A DNA stretch of 64,000 nt from Acinetobacter bouvetii DSM 14964 = CIP 107468 (GCF_000368865.1 NZ_KB849727.1:551194-615193); one strand, 5' to 3'. Shown: positions 56,001 to 64,000, numbered from the stretch's first letter. The notes: generated from the sequence alone by a model not told the origin. Numbers and translations are program-made.

Positions 56001-56959
56001 AAGACTTCAGTATGGCGCGGGCCATGCTTAATTAAAGTCTCTTGCAGTTCACGGATTTCCTGTTCCGTACTGGCGAAAATGAGGGTATCCGCATATTCAG
56101 GATGGCCTTTTTCCTGTGCGTCCCGGAAGCATTCTTCGACAGCCTGTACAACAGCGCGCGGCAGATTTTCCTCAAAATCATCAAACTCATCGTCATCACT
56201 GCCGCCGATATTCAGTTCTGAAATCGGACGGTAACGCAGTTCTACAGGAAAGCTGCGGCCTTCTACTTCAAAAATCGGCGCGCCATGAAAGTAATTGCTG
56301 AAACGGTTTACATCGAGTGTTGCAGACGTGATGATGACTTTTAAATCTTTGCGGCGCGGCAAGAGCTGCTTCAAATAGCCCATAATGAAATCGATATTCA
56401 GCGAACGTTCATGCGCCTCATCAATAATAATGGTGTCGTATTTGGTTAAAAAGTAGTCATTTGAAAGCTCTGCCAATAAAATACCATCCGTCATTAAGCG
56501 GAGTATTGAATCCTGTGAACCCTGTTCATTAAAGCGGACTTTAAACGAAATGGATTCGCCAAGCTTTTCACCCACTTCTTCTGCAATACGCTGTGACACG
56601 CTGCGCGCAGCCAGACGGCGCGGCTGCGTATGGCCAATCAATCCGGTTAAACCGCGGCCTGCCAGCATGGCAATTTGCGGCAGCTGCGTGGTTTTACCCG
56701 AACCGGTTTCACCTGCCACAATAATCACTTGATGCTTTTGAATCGCTTCAATCAGCTTGTCTGCATATTGAGTAACGGGCAAATCTTGATTGAGCTTGAT
56801 GTTTGGAATGCGCTGAATCCGCTCACGGACTTTGGCATTGGATTTTTCGAATAATTCCTGATGCTGTTTTTGATCTGCATCTTTGCCCTTTTTCAGTCGG
56901 TTTAAACGGTGAAGGTCACGCGCCATCACAAGCTGATCTACATTTAAACGACTCTGCAC
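53039..56959 (-). CDS. hrpA: ATP-dependent RNA helicase HrpA
   Basis: A 1306-residue DEAH-box helicase. Walker A is AGETGSGKTTQLPQ near 81-93, the DEAH box is IIIDEAHERSLN near 180, and motif VI is ERKGRCGRIAPG-like (QRKGRCGRIAPGVC). The ratchet and OB-fold domains follow, and a long C-terminal region is characteristic of bacterial HrpA. HrpA acts on RNA in the cytoplasm; reported roles include ribosome rescue and mRNA processing. It is the first gene of the probable operon hrpA, FabH-like, acyltransferase. Confidence 0.94.
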   Translation of the reverse strand: MQSRLNVDQLVMARDLHRLNRLKKGKDADQKQHQELFEKSNAKVRERIQRIPNIKLNQDLPVTQYADKLIEAIQKHQVIIVAGETGSGKTTQLPQIAMLAGRGLTGLIGHTQPRRLAARSVSQRIAEEVGEKLGESISFKVRFNEQGSQDSILRLMTDGILLAELSNDYFLTKYDTIIIDEAHERSLNIDFIMGYLKQLLPRRKDLKVIITSATLDVNRFSNYFHGAPIFEVEGRSFPVELRYRPISELNIGGSDDDEFDDFEENLPRAVVQAVEECFRDAQEKGHPEYADTLIFASTEQEIRELQETLIKHGPRHTEVLPLYARLALAEQQKIFNPTGGGRRIIIATNVAETALTVPNIRYVIDSGFARISRYNYRSRVQRLPIEAISQAAANQRKGRCGRIAPGVCIRLYSEDDFQSRPEFTEPEIKRTNLASVILQMQSLGLGTLEDFDFIEPPDHRLVNDGRKLLIELGALKEKSAKADQASAQSSSKNSQRHSNNNDGALTKIGQQMAKMPIDPRLSRMILGGAHFGVLNEVLVIVAALAVQDPRERPADKQMQADQKHALFREEDSDFLFYLKLWEALVANRDMSENKRRTFARNHFLSWLRLREWKKTHEQLVDLAKGLKLSFNEKKANYENLHRALLTGLLSFIANKTDERNVFMAVRQQKARVFPASTLHKSNTPWVMAFEMVETSQVYLRTLAKIEPEWILLAAGDLLKHHYFEPHWSKKAGVVNAYDQISLFGLIIEPKRQINYEKVDQPAAHEIFLRDALTTGNLGISPPFLQHNLLKLEEVERVEDKLRRRDLVVDEETIYQFYASKVPEEVASRRSFEDWRATVESKEPRYLFVDDDALWLNDRPATQQFPDYLRNGELRLAASYRFDPSHDEDGATMKIPVQALPQVDENIWSWGIPGWRQDLIEALLKALPKDKRRHLVPIPDTARKLSERIDAVHLQQHIFSFLAFQLRGEQITEKDFSFERVEQYLLPLIKVIDEKGRVIEQGRDLSELKARCRTETHSPVKQLKGEFQTFPENFVFEASQKVTGVVVKQYQALVPVKDFASLEQKDESGVVIQTFNDQFEAVKQHREGVIRLVHLQLGDLVRQLKKQISKPLALAYSSLGDRAKLEQMLVYATLQMAINELPVNINEYQNLVLNVKKSFLTHGQNALAMLSDIFIQWQDIRRKLLVLDDSVFGKNIDDVEDQLDLMSLSDFVYVKSSDIWQEFPRYLKALVLRLERLPNNLQRDNSAIDQVDPWMEKLFKFKNDTRLKELYFMVEELRISLFSQPMKTKMPISPSRLQKAWEKLGIN

Positions 56960-57370
56960 AGAACAAGATTCCTAATAAAAACAACAAAGCGCTATTTTAC
57001 GCTGTAATGACATGAAGCGGAAGAACATCTCAGCCCCGATCAAGTAGATAAATTTTGTTTAATTTTAACTTTTTTTTAATTTAGCCTTGAATTTTAACAG
57101 CAATGGCATCATGTTCTAAGCGAAGTTGAGGAACAGATGTTTTTTTACTGGTTTTTTCATTTCAGCATCATATGGCTATGTTAAAACAGCTTTGCTGGAA
57201 CGGCGTCATAAAAATGGCTGAAACGTTTAAAATCATGATTTTGATGAGATGGCATTTTGGCTTAGTTCGGTTTTTCCGATCTATTTAATGTAAAAATACC
57301 ATTTCAGCAATAACAAGAAGTCCTATACTCTATTGGAAATTAAATACAAACCTCAATCATGGAGACAATG
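56960..57370. other. Intergenic region between hrpA and ahpC
   Basis: These 411 bases hold no gene I can support. A TATACT -10 candidate lies at 57324-57329 with a weak TTTCA-type -35 near 57301, giving a 17-base spacer, a plausible ahpC promoter. Upstream the sequence is AT-rich. An OxyR site could be expected in front of ahpC but I cannot identify one with confidence. Confidence 0.4.
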
Positions 57371-57934
57371 ATGAGCTTAATTAATACTGAAGTTAAACCA
57401 TTCAAAGCACAAGCATTCCAAAACGGTAAATTCATTGAAGTTACCGAAGCCGATCTTAAAGGCAAATGGTCAGTTGTATTCTTCTATCCAGCAGACTTCA
57501 CTTTCGTTTGCCCAACTGAGCTTGGCGACCTTGCAGACAACTACGCTGAATTCCAAAAATTAGGCGTTGAAATCTACTCAGTTTCTACTGACACGCACTT
57601 CACTCACAAAGCTTGGCATGATTCTTCAGAAGAAATCAAAAAAATCCAATATGTAATGGTGGGTGATGCGAACTGGACTCTTGCTAAAAACTTCGACGTA
57701 TTAATTGAATCTGCTGGTCTTGCTGACCGCGGTACTTTCGTTATCGATCCAGAAGGCAAAATTCAAATCGTTGAAATCAATGCTGGCGGTATCGGCCGTG
57801 ACGCTCAAGAACTTCTTCGCAAAGTTAAAGCAGCGCAATACGTTCACGCTCACCCAGGCGAAGTTTGCCCAGCTAAATGGAAAGAAGGCGACGCAACTCT
57901 TGCTCCTTCAATCGACCTAGTTGGTAAAATCTAA
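57371..57934 (+). CDS. ahpC: Alkyl hydroperoxide reductase subunit C
   Basis: A 187-residue two-cysteine peroxiredoxin of the AhpC type. The peroxidatic Cys is in [16 protein letters not shown] near residue 47, and the resolving Cys is in [10 protein letters not shown] near 166. [11 protein letters not shown] and [13 protein letters not shown] complete the family pattern. The enzyme reduces hydrogen peroxide and organic peroxides and is itself reduced by AhpF. The ATG at 57371 with GGAGA upstream matches the family start MSLINT. Codon use is that of a highly expressed gene (TTC, GAA, AAA bias). Confidence 0.97.
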   Translation: MSLINTEVKPFKAQAFQNGKFIEVTEADLKGKWSVVFFYPADFTFVCPTELGDLADNYAEFQKLGVEIYSVSTDTHFTHKAWHDSSEEIKKIQYVMVGDANWTLAKNFDVLIESAGLADRGTFVIDPEGKIQIVEINAGGIGRDAQELLRKVKAAQYVHAHPGEVCPAKWKEGDATLAPSIDLVGKI

Positions 57935-57956
57935 TCTGCATTAGATTGAAGTGATC

Positions 57957-57988
57957 AAAAAACCGCGCAAATTGCGCGGTTTTTTTTG
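57957..57988 (+). terminator. ahpC terminator
   Basis: Stem AACCGCGCAA/TTGCGCGGTT flanked by A and T runs, 23 bases after the ahpC stop. Confidence 0.88.
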
Positions 57989-58049
57989 CTTCACGTTAAA
58001 GTCGAGAATCCGCCCGTAAAGCTGGCTGATTCAGCTCTTCCGCTTTACA

Positions 58050-59096
58050 TTAACTAATGCCTAAAAAGACAAAAGGCTTCGTTTCTACAAAAGATGCTGT
58101 TGCATCCCCTGCATAAGTATTGCTTTGGTCTTTGCCTAAATTCAGCATTTTTGTTTTGCCGTCTTTAAAATTGATTTTGTTTAAATCAACCCAAAACACA
58201 TTTGGTGAAACAGCAGACTCAAAGAAATAAAGATTGCGCTTATGATCCACCACCGTTCGCCAGCGGGTAGATGAAATATTCGGCTCTTCTTCCGTGTTCA
58301 GGCCGAATGGAACGGAAACATTGCGGATTACACTGAATACGCTGGCTAGACTGCTGTTGGAATCAGCTTTATTTGGAATGGCTTGAATATAAAAAGAAGC
58401 GCGCGCAAAACGGTCAGCCGCACGATTCGTTCCCGGAAGGAAGGTTGTGCCGCCAATTTGTTTCCAATACTGATTTAATGCCAGCTGCTGATCGAAGGTC
58501 GGAGAATTGGTCATGACCTGATAAGCTTTGCTGTGATGAATCACCTGCTTGCCACCAATATATTCAACAATTGCACTATCGCCGCTTTTATCCGAAATAG
58601 ACAAATGCAGTGTAGCAAGGCGCTTTTCGCCTGGAACTTGATCTGTAATCACATCAAATGGTTCTTTTTGCAGAAATTTTATGGCTTCATCCACAGTTGA
58701 AAAATTATCTAAAACATATTGAGCCCATAAGGAAATACTCAATTTCGGTTTTTTTGATTTTCCAGTTTGCGGATATTCAGATTCTACCAGCCACAGCAGA
58801 TTCGCATTCAGGCCGGCTTCATTTACACCATCCGTAGTAGAAATATCATAGCCCGTTGCAACAACACTGCCGTATTTCGCAGTCCAGCTTGCAGATTGAG
58901 GCCCTGCCTGTCCAGTGCGCTTTACACCGCTGGGCAAAATCCAAAGATTAGTCCCTACATCAGATTTCCAATCCATAGAGCGGGCTGTCATGACATTATT
59001 ATTTTCACCATGAAAAACCACGCGCGTACATGCCTCAGCCAACGATGACAGCATAATTCCAGAAGCCGCCAATACGCAGCAAATCGTCTTTTTCAT
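58050..59096 (-). CDS. Choloylglycine-hydrolase-type linear amide hydrolase
   Basis: A 348-residue secreted N-terminal-nucleophile hydrolase. The signal MKKTICCVLAASGIMLSSLA ends at Ala22, and the new N-terminus begins CTRVVFHGENN, so Cys23 would be the nucleophile, as in penicillin V acylase and bile salt hydrolase. Other landmarks are ARSMDWKSD, GVNEAGLNANLLWLVES and YQVMTNSPTFDQQL. The ATG at 59096 follows AGAGG. Members cleave bile salts, penicillin V or N-acyl homoserine lactones; the substrate here is unknown. It is transcribed toward ahpC. Confidence 0.85.
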   Translation of the reverse strand: MKKTICCVLAASGIMLSSLAEACTRVVFHGENNNVMTARSMDWKSDVGTNLWILPSGVKRTGQAGPQSASWTAKYGSVVATGYDISTTDGVNEAGLNANLLWLVESEYPQTGKSKKPKLSISLWAQYVLDNFSTVDEAIKFLQKEPFDVITDQVPGEKRLATLHLSISDKSGDSAIVEYIGGKQVIHHSKAYQVMTNSPTFDQQLALNQYWKQIGGTTFLPGTNRAADRFARASFYIQAIPNKADSNSSLASVFSVIRNVSVPFGLNTEEEPNISSTRWRTVVDHKRNLYFFESAVSPNVFWVDLNKINFKDGKTKMLNLGKDQSNTYAGDATASFVETKPFVFLGIS

Positions 59097-59594
59097 ACCT
59101 GAAACCTCTCTAAAACCTAAAAAATACAAATTTGTTATAAAGTCTATTGATGTAAAATATGTAAAACTGCGCAGCTATATTATCGGACTCAAGCGGTCCG
59201 AAAATTCACTCAATCTCCTATCCAGCGGTAACCTAAAACCAGCTAAAAGCACGGCTGTTCGAGTTAAACCCTTATCCAAAGCGTAAAATGATTGTTTTTC
59301 CATTCAGATTGGCCTTTATTTTTATAACATGCCCTCTGCAAAATTAATAATTGTTAAACTTTTAGATTTCTTAACATATACGGCATTTACGCCGGCTCAT
59401 ATATTGCCGTTTTATTGGGCCATCCGCACTTCAGCGCCAAATCATAAAAGCGGTTTTAACAGCTGAAAAACATTTAAATATTCGATTTATTTTTACAATT
59501 CTGCTACATCGCCCCACCCAGATTTATCATAAGTTCAAATGAAGCCTGCGATAGTTTCAGCAGCTGAAACATAATAATTTTAAGGGGGTTGCTT
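59097..59594. other. Intergenic region between the amidase gene and the KTSC-like gene
   Basis: About 500 bases without a supported gene, AT-rich in the middle. A perfect inverted repeat GTTTCAG-CAG-CTGAAAC lies at 59554-59570, 24 bases before the next start codon, and could be an operator. The divergent promoters of the flanking genes must lie here. Confidence 0.4.
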
Positions 59595-59801
59595 ATGGGA
59601 ACGCCGCTTGCTGTAAAAACTTGGAAATACAGCGCTTCTTCACGCTATCTAAAAATTTTTTACACCAATGGAACAGGTGATTTATTCCACCCTGTGCCTG
59701 AATTTATTTATAACAACATGATGCGATGTAATGACAAAATGGCCTTTGTGCATAAATATTTAGAATATGATCTTCACTTTACCCGGGTCAGCATTCAGTA
59801 A
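59595..59801 (+). CDS. KTSC-domain-like small protein
   Basis: A 68-residue protein. The pattern WKYSASSRYLKIFYTNGTGD, then LFHPVPEFIYNNMMRC resembles the KTSC domain (S-x-x-L-x-x-x-x-Y-x-x-G-x-L-x-x-x-x-V-P-x-x-x-Y). It probably is a small cytoplasmic protein; KTSC proteins are widespread and little characterised, with some lysyl-tRNA synthetase links. The ATG at 59595 follows a very strong AAGGGGG site. Confidence 0.62.
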   Translation: MGTPLAVKTWKYSASSRYLKIFYTNGTGDLFHPVPEFIYNNMMRCNDKMAFVHKYLEYDLHFTRVSIQ

Positions 59802-59851
59802 TTAAATTCTTTCGCTGATCAAAATACATGCTTTGAAATTGTGCTGAATTC

Positions 59852-59885
59852 TAAAAGCCATCAACCATTCAAATTGATGGCTTTT
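59852..59885. terminator. Bidirectional terminator between the KTSC-like gene and the methyltransferase gene
   Basis: Arms AAAAGCCATCAA and TTGATGGCTTTT enclose a ten-base loop; the A/T tails support use from both sides. Confidence 0.78.
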
Positions 59886-59907
59886 ACATGAATAATACAG
59901 AATTATT

Positions 59908-60498
59908 TTAATTGGCTGTGACCAAGAGCAATCCAGCGCCTACAGGCAGTGTGACACACATGAATTGCTTACTCTCCTGCACCAAAGCAATAAATTCCGC
60001 CACTTCGGATGCATGCGACAGCACATTATCTACCACGAGCAATCCGCCTTTCTTTTTCAATAGATTCGGCAGATACTGCCAATACTCAACATAGGCATCG
60101 CGCTCTGCATCCAGCAGAATAAAATCATATATTTCATTGCATTGCTTTAGAAAATACAAAGCATCTGCAACTTGAAAATCAACCAGATTGCGCAGCTGAA
60201 GCTGTTCTGCATATGACTGGGCTTGCTTTGTGCGCTCGGAATCAATTTCAATAGTCGTAACATGGCCCTGTGTACTTTGCGCAGCATTGGCCAGCCACAA
60301 TGTTGAATAGCCGGTCGATGTGCCAATTTCCAAAATGTTCTGCGCCTGCTGGGCACGGATCAGCACAGCCAGTAGATGCGCTGACTCCGGTTCTATATTG
60401 CGGTAACGGTTTAAACGGTCTGACTGCTGTGCGTCATGCGCTTGAAATTGCTGATACAGCGCATTAACTTGCTTTAAAAATTCTTCCGGAATGCTCAT
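59908..60498 (-). CDS. O-methyltransferase-family protein
   Basis: A 196-residue cytoplasmic class I methyltransferase of the caffeoyl-CoA/TrmR O-methyltransferase type. The SAM loop is ILEIGTSTGYSTLWLANA near 55-72, the ribose-contacting acidic residue lies in TTIEIDSERTKQAQ, and the metal/catalytic region is FILLDAERDAYVEYW near 126-140, ending GGLLVVDNVLSHASEV. Substrates range from catechols to tRNA hydroxyuridine; no assignment is justified. Possibly co-transcribed with the DUF1653 gene 49 bases upstream. Confidence 0.83.
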   Translation of the reverse strand: MSIPEEFLKQVNALYQQFQAHDAQQSDRLNRYRNIEPESAHLLAVLIRAQQAQNILEIGTSTGYSTLWLANAAQSTQGHVTTIEIDSERTKQAQSYAEQLQLRNLVDFQVADALYFLKQCNEIYDFILLDAERDAYVEYWQYLPNLLKKKGGLLVVDNVLSHASEVAEFIALVQESKQFMCVTLPVGAGLLLVTAN

Positions 60499-60547
60499 CA
60501 GCCCTCCTGCCTTAGTGAATACATTTGCAACAGTAGAACAGCAATGA

Positions 60548-60763
60548 CTATTCCACTTCCTGAATCAGCTTAAAACGCTCAACTGTTTTGCCTTCATGCT
60601 CTACCGTCTCGCTAAACATCGTTAAAGGCCGCACCCACAATGAATAATCACCATATAAACATTGATATACCACTAGCTTTTCTTCTGTTTCACTATGCGT
60701 CGCCACATTAAACACTTGATACAGCTGACCCTTATAATGCTGATAAATACCTTTTTTAAGCAT
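60548..60763 (-). CDS. DUF1653 domain protein
   Basis: A 71-residue protein almost entirely made of one DUF1653 domain: KKGIYQHYKGQLYQVFNVA, TEEKLVVYQCLYGDYSLWVRP, LTMFSETVEHEGK. The ATG at 60763 starts the domain; a longer frame goes 23 codons upstream without resemblance to the family. The function of DUF1653 is not known. Confidence 0.83.
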   Translation of the reverse strand: MLKKGIYQHYKGQLYQVFNVATHSETEEKLVVYQCLYGDYSLWVRPLTMFSETVEHEGKTVERFKLIQEVE

Positions 60764-60985
60764 AAACTTACCCAGAGATGGTGATGAATTTCTGCATAAA
60801 GCATAGCACGGAGCATTCCAGTGAACAGACAAATTCCTTTAACTTTCAAAGCAGGCTTTGCAGTAAGCAATAAATAAATTCAATAAAACGATTAATAATA
60901 TAAAAACAAACTGTTTTACCTATTTATTAAAATCTCCTATTATTCACTTATCAAGTAAATATTTACTCCTTTGGAGGCGTTAGCA

Positions 60986-62551
60986 ATGTTGGATCAAAAT
61001 ACTTCTGCTCAATTAAAAACTCTGCTTGAACGTTTAGAAAGCCCAATCGAAATTGTGGCTACCTTAAACGCTTCTGACAAATCAGACAAAATCAAAGAAT
61101 TGGTGACTGAAATTGCCGCACTTTCTGATTTGGTGACTGCACGCTTTGACGGCACAAATTCACGTGCGCCAAGCTTCGGCATTGCAAAAAAAGGCGAGCA
61201 GCCGCGTGTCAACTTTGCTGGCTTGCCGATGGGCCACGAGTTCACCTCTTTGATTCTGGCCTTGCTTCAAGTTTCCGGCTATGCGCCGAAAGTGTCTGAT
61301 GAGGTGCTGGCGCAAATCAAGGGCCTGAACTTAACGGCGGACTTTGATGTCTTTGTGTCTTTAAGCTGCCATAACTGCCCTGACGTGGTTCAGGCGCTGA
61401 ACCTGATTGCGATTTACAACCCGGGCGCCACAGCAACCATGATCGACGGCGCATTCTTCCAGGACGAAGTGGAAGAACGCAAAATCATGGCGGTGCCGAT
61501 GGTCTTCCAAAACGGCGAGCATATCGGCCAAGGGCGCATGACCTTGGAAGAAATCATTGCCAAGCTGGACAGCGGCGCAGCAGCCAAAGATGCTGAGAAG
61601 CTGAATGCCAAAGGCGCGTTTGATGTGCTGGTGATCGGCGGCGGCCCTGCAGGCAACACCTCTGCGATCTATGCCGCGCGTAAAGGCATTAAAACCGGGA
61701 TTGTGGCTGAGCGCATGGGCGGTCAGGTCATGGATACCATGGACATTGAAAACTATACCTCTATTCAAAAAACCCAAGGCCCTAAATTCGCAGCGGCGAT
61801 GGAAGAGCATGTGCGTGAATACGGTGTAGACATCATGAACCTGCAGCGCGTATCAGACATTAAAGGCGCAGACCAAACGGCGAACGGCCTGGTGGAAGTG
61901 ACTTTAGAGAACGGCGCGAAACTGCAGTCCAAAACTGTGATTCTGTCGACTGGCGCGCGCTGGAGAGAGATGAATGTTCCGGGCGAAAAAGAGTACAAAA
62001 CCCGCGGCGTGGCTTACTGCCCGCACTGTGACGGCCCGCTGTTCAAAGGCAAGCGTGTTGCGGTGATAGGCGGTGGCAACTCCGGTGTGGAAGCGGCAAT
62101 TGACCTTGCGGGCATTGTAGAGCATGTGACTTTGGTTGAATTTGATACCAAGCTGCGTGCAGACCAAGTGCTGCAGGACAAGCTGAACAGCCTGCCAAAC
62201 ACCACGGTGATTCTGAATGCTTTGTCTACTGAAGTGGTGGGTGACGGTTCACAAGTGACAGCGCTGAAATACAAAGACCGCGCAACAGATGAAATCAAAA
62301 CCATCGAGCTGGCAGGGATCTTCGTTCAAATCGGCTTGCTGCCGAATACCGACTTCCTGAAAGGAACGGGCGTGGAACTTTCCAGCCGCGGCGAGATCGT
62401 GATTAACGAGCGCAACGAAACCAATGTAAAAGGCGTATTTGCAGCCGGTGACTGCACCACAGTGCCGTACAAGCAAATCATCATTGCAACGGGTGAAGGC
62501 GCGAAAGCTTCATTGTCCGCTTTTGATTACATCATCCGTTCTGGTCAATAG
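60986..62551 (+). CDS. ahpF: Alkyl hydroperoxide reductase subunit F
   Basis: A 521-residue NADH:peroxiredoxin reductase that recharges AhpC. The N-terminal thioredoxin-like module carries [12 protein letters not shown] near 127-138. The thioredoxin-reductase part has the FAD loop [17 protein letters not shown] near 219-235, the redox pair [12 protein letters not shown] near 342-353 and the NADH loop [17 protein letters not shown] near 356-372. GGAGG eight bases before the ATG sets the start at 60986. It lies about 3 kb from ahpC. The first 200 bases are AT-rich while most of the rest is noticeably GC-rich in third positions. Confidence 0.96.
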   Translation: MLDQNTSAQLKTLLERLESPIEIVATLNASDKSDKIKELVTEIAALSDLVTARFDGTNSRAPSFGIAKKGEQPRVNFAGLPMGHEFTSLILALLQVSGYAPKVSDEVLAQIKGLNLTADFDVFVSLSCHNCPDVVQALNLIAIYNPGATATMIDGAFFQDEVEERKIMAVPMVFQNGEHIGQGRMTLEEIIAKLDSGAAAKDAEKLNAKGAFDVLVIGGGPAGNTSAIYAARKGIKTGIVAERMGGQVMDTMDIENYTSIQKTQGPKFAAAMEEHVREYGVDIMNLQRVSDIKGADQTANGLVEVTLENGAKLQSKTVILSTGARWREMNVPGEKEYKTRGVAYCPHCDGPLFKGKRVAVIGGGNSGVEAAIDLAGIVEHVTLVEFDTKLRADQVLQDKLNSLPNTTVILNALSTEVVGDGSQVTALKYKDRATDEIKTIELAGIFVQIGLLPNTDFLKGTGVELSSRGEIVINERNETNVKGVFAAGDCTTVPYKQIIIATGEGAKASLSAFDYIIRSGQ

Positions 62552-62569
62552 CTTTAAATCAATATTGGC

Positions 62570-62599
62570 AAAAGCCAGTCTCTATGACTGGCTTTTTTT
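62570..62599 (+). terminator. ahpF terminator
   Basis: Stem AAAGCCAGTC/GACTGGCTTT with a five-base loop and a T-run, 18 bases after the stop. Confidence 0.87.
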
Positions 62600-62629
62600 A
62601 TGCTGCCGATTTTATTTTATGTCAAATCA

Positions 62630-62660
62630 GGGGCAGAAAAAAGTACCTGTCCGCTGCCCC
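62630..62660. repeat. REP-like inverted repeat
   Basis: Arms GGGGCAG and CTGCCCC around a 17-base centre containing AAAAAAGTACCTGTCC. The arrangement resembles the short GGGGCAG/CTGCCCC repeats that accompany REP-associated tyrosine transposases in many gammaproteobacteria. Only one copy is in this window and no transposase gene is present. The rest of 62600-63028 holds no gene. Confidence 0.5.
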
Positions 62661-63028
62661 CCCTTGTTTTAGACATGCTGATCAAGAGCAATTTATAAAC
62701 CTTGATCTTGTTTCAGCTCCTTTTAAACTCCTGTTTCAGCGCGGCATTCTCCTGACACCTGAATCAGGTTGACTTGACTCCCAAAGATGAATGCAAATCA
62801 TTTCAGCACAGCCGATATTTGTAAGAATTTTTTAAATCATGTCTGTATTTAAATATGAAAAAACATGATTTTAGAAACAATAAGGTCATTCCAAATTCAC
62901 TGTGACTGATCAAGGTGACGTTCAAACCTTGTCTATCTGCATGTCATCAAATATGATAAATAATCGGTCATTAAAAGATGACTGAAAATAAAAACAACAG
63001 ACGTTGTCAGGAAAACAAGGAGAAGAAA

Positions 63029-63277
63029 ATGCACTATCAGTATCACTGTGCCTGCTGCAATAAAGTTGTTGCTTCTACTGACAAAGAATGTGCCAATTGC
63101 GGCTCTCACACGATAAAAAGCCCATACGGATTCTGGATTTTTTGTATTTTGACCTGCCTTATTGCAGCAGCCGTATTTAAAACAGTCCATGTGTACCTGC
63201 AAGATCATCAGGAAGTACCGGTACAGCAATCACTGTTTGAGGTTCTGCAGCAAGACAATAAAACGGCCGATAAATAG
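63029..63277 (+). CDS. Small zinc-ribbon membrane protein
   Basis: An 82-residue protein from the ATG at 63029, which follows AAGGAG; a longer frame begins 17 codons upstream. The N-terminus has a four-cysteine knuckle, HCACCNKVV and CANCGSHT, of the zinc-ribbon type. One membrane helix follows (FWIFCILTCLIAAAVF, about 44-59), and a short hydrophilic tail ends the protein. It is probably an inner-membrane protein with the zinc ribbon in the cytoplasm. No family function is known. Confidence 0.7.
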   Translation: MHYQYHCACCNKVVASTDKECANCGSHTIKSPYGFWIFCILTCLIAAAVFKTVHVYLQDHQEVPVQQSLFEVLQQDNKTADK

Positions 63278-63308
63278 CAGGTATTTAATTTCGCGGTTCA
63301 GGACCAAC

Positions 63309-63331
63309 GCCTGAAACTATTTTCAGGCTTT
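63309..63331 (+). terminator. Probable terminator after the zinc-ribbon gene
   Basis: Stem GCCTGAAA/TTTCAGGC with a CTAT loop, followed by a short weak T-run. Confidence 0.55.
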
Positions 63332-63485
63332 GGTTCATAGCATGCGCTGCATCTGCAGCGGCTTTGACTCAACACAGCGTCTTTAAGACGAAAATCATTG
63401 CATGCCATCAGTATTCTTTTTGATTTACCTGCACCCAAGTACTCAAAGTCGTTTAAAATAGCCTGCTAAACCACAGGGTGTAAAT

Positions 63486-63680
63486 ATGGTTCAATTGATT
63501 AAAAAAGGCGGCTTGCGTGAACGCGCTAACCGCAGCCGAAGCTACAAAGGCTCGGAAAATACTGAAACAACCTTAAAACCAAACCGTTACCGTACTGATG
63601 AAAAAAAAGAGGAACCCGCAGCTTCCTCTCCTCACCTTGATCCATCTGAATCTAGAGCATCTGACACCAATCAAGCGTAA
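63486..63680 (+). CDS. Small basic hypothetical protein
   Basis: A 64-residue highly charged protein (RERANRSRSYKGSENTETTL, then DEKKEEPAAS), likely disordered. An AGGGTG-type ribosome site precedes the ATG. Codon use is unremarkable. It overlaps the convergent LysE-family gene by 10 bases at the 3' ends. I do not recognise a family. Confidence 0.5.
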   Translation: MVQLIKKGGLRERANRSRSYKGSENTETTLKPNRYRTDEKKEEPAASSPHLDPSESRASDTNQA

Positions 63681-64000
63681 AACATTTTGATGGCGTCATA
63701 CCAAAGCCAAACCGCAAAGGCTAAAAACAGTCCGCCCGAGATAATATCGATATAACTGCCTGCACGCTGATACAGCACCTTAATTTTTGGCATTGAGACA
63801 ATCATCATCAGCAGGCTGAAGACCAGAAACGTCTGTATCGGAATAATAAAAGCCAATTGAGTTTTTAAATCCGAACCCGCGGATGAACTCAAAGCCAAAG
63901 AAAACACACTGCTGAAATAAATCAGTGTTTTAGGATTGGATAAATTGGTCAATAAGCCCTGTATAAAATAATTCTGAGGCTTTTCAATTTCCTCTGAGCT
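63671..64000 (-). CDS. LysE/RhtB-family exporter, 3' part only
   Basis: The last 109 residues of an inner-membrane exporter whose start lies beyond the right edge. NYFIQGLLTNLSNPKTLIYF at the beginning of the visible part is the conserved middle motif of the RhtB family, followed by three membrane helices and a short C-terminus (MFYA). It is a different gene from the one at 29157. The substrate is not assignable. Confidence 0.8.
   Translation of the reverse strand, partial: SSEEIEKPQNYFIQGLLTNLSNPKTLIYFSSVFSLALSSSAGSDLKTQLAFIIPIQTFLVFSLLMMIVSMPKIKVLYQRAGSYIDIISGGLFLAFAVWLWYDAIKMFYA

Noticed and set aside
57300-57370. OxyR binding site upstream of ahpC
   Set aside because: No ATAG-type tetrad array could be recognised by eye; only a generic promoter candidate is noted.

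Overview
The window is a chromosomal segment of a gammaproteobacterium in the Moraxellaceae, almost certainly an Acinetobacter. The basis is a moderately AT-rich genome, a type II secretion gspL-gspM pair split from the rest of the gsp genes, a Pseudomonas-type pyrB plus inactive dihydroorotase pair, a 235-residue Vfr-like CRP, and protein sequences close to those I know from Acinetobacter (PyrD, RhlB, RlmKL, HrpA). The species cannot be fixed from this alone. No rRNA, tRNA, insertion sequence, prophage or CRISPR array was seen. Layout: 1-5,200 holds the 5' end of pyrD, a decayed trimeric-autotransporter anchor, the gspL-gspM / sixA / gpsA / nitroreductase run and a small lipoprotein. 5,200-10,300 holds RNA and stress functions (RhlB, a cold-shock protein, a TusA-like protein, sigma-32) and the thiS-thiG thiamine pair. 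10,300-18,200 holds a secreted protein, the mdaB-ygiN quinone pair, a glutathione transferase, a SulP transporter with a disturbed C-terminus next to a half-size EamA transporter, an orphan 7TM histidine kinase and trmB. 18,200-28,200 holds an aldehyde dehydrogenase and GMC dehydrogenase, a methyltransferase, a DUF2520 dehydrogenase-like protein, an uncharacterised lipoprotein, an OmpA-domain inner-membrane protein and the aspartate transcarbamoylase pair. 28,200-43,500 holds RlmKL, a DUF945 protein, a compact GNAT-GH3-GNAT operon, clpB with two tandem sigma-32 promoters, a Tas-like reductase, and vfr divergent from an OsmC-family gene. 43,500-57,000 holds a GAF-GGDEF diguanylate cyclase, MetR, a voltage-gated-type K+ channel, a Pif1-like helicase, a PcfJ-domain protein and an hrpA-FabH-like-acyltransferase run. 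57,000-64,000 holds ahpC and ahpF separated by about 3 kb, a choloylglycine-hydrolase-type amidase, small proteins and a partial LysE exporter. The most unusual items are: (1) the three-gene operon at 34,285-37,842, in which a GH3-type acyl-adenylating amido synthetase lies between two GNAT-like proteins; (2) the PcfJ-domain protein beside a Pif1-like helicase; (3) the repeated SulP tail flanking eamA; (4) a REP-like inverted repeat after ahpF; (5) a K+ channel ending in a half zinc knuckle; and (6) an inner-membrane protein carrying a periplasmic OmpA domain. The rest is mainly ordinary core genome.
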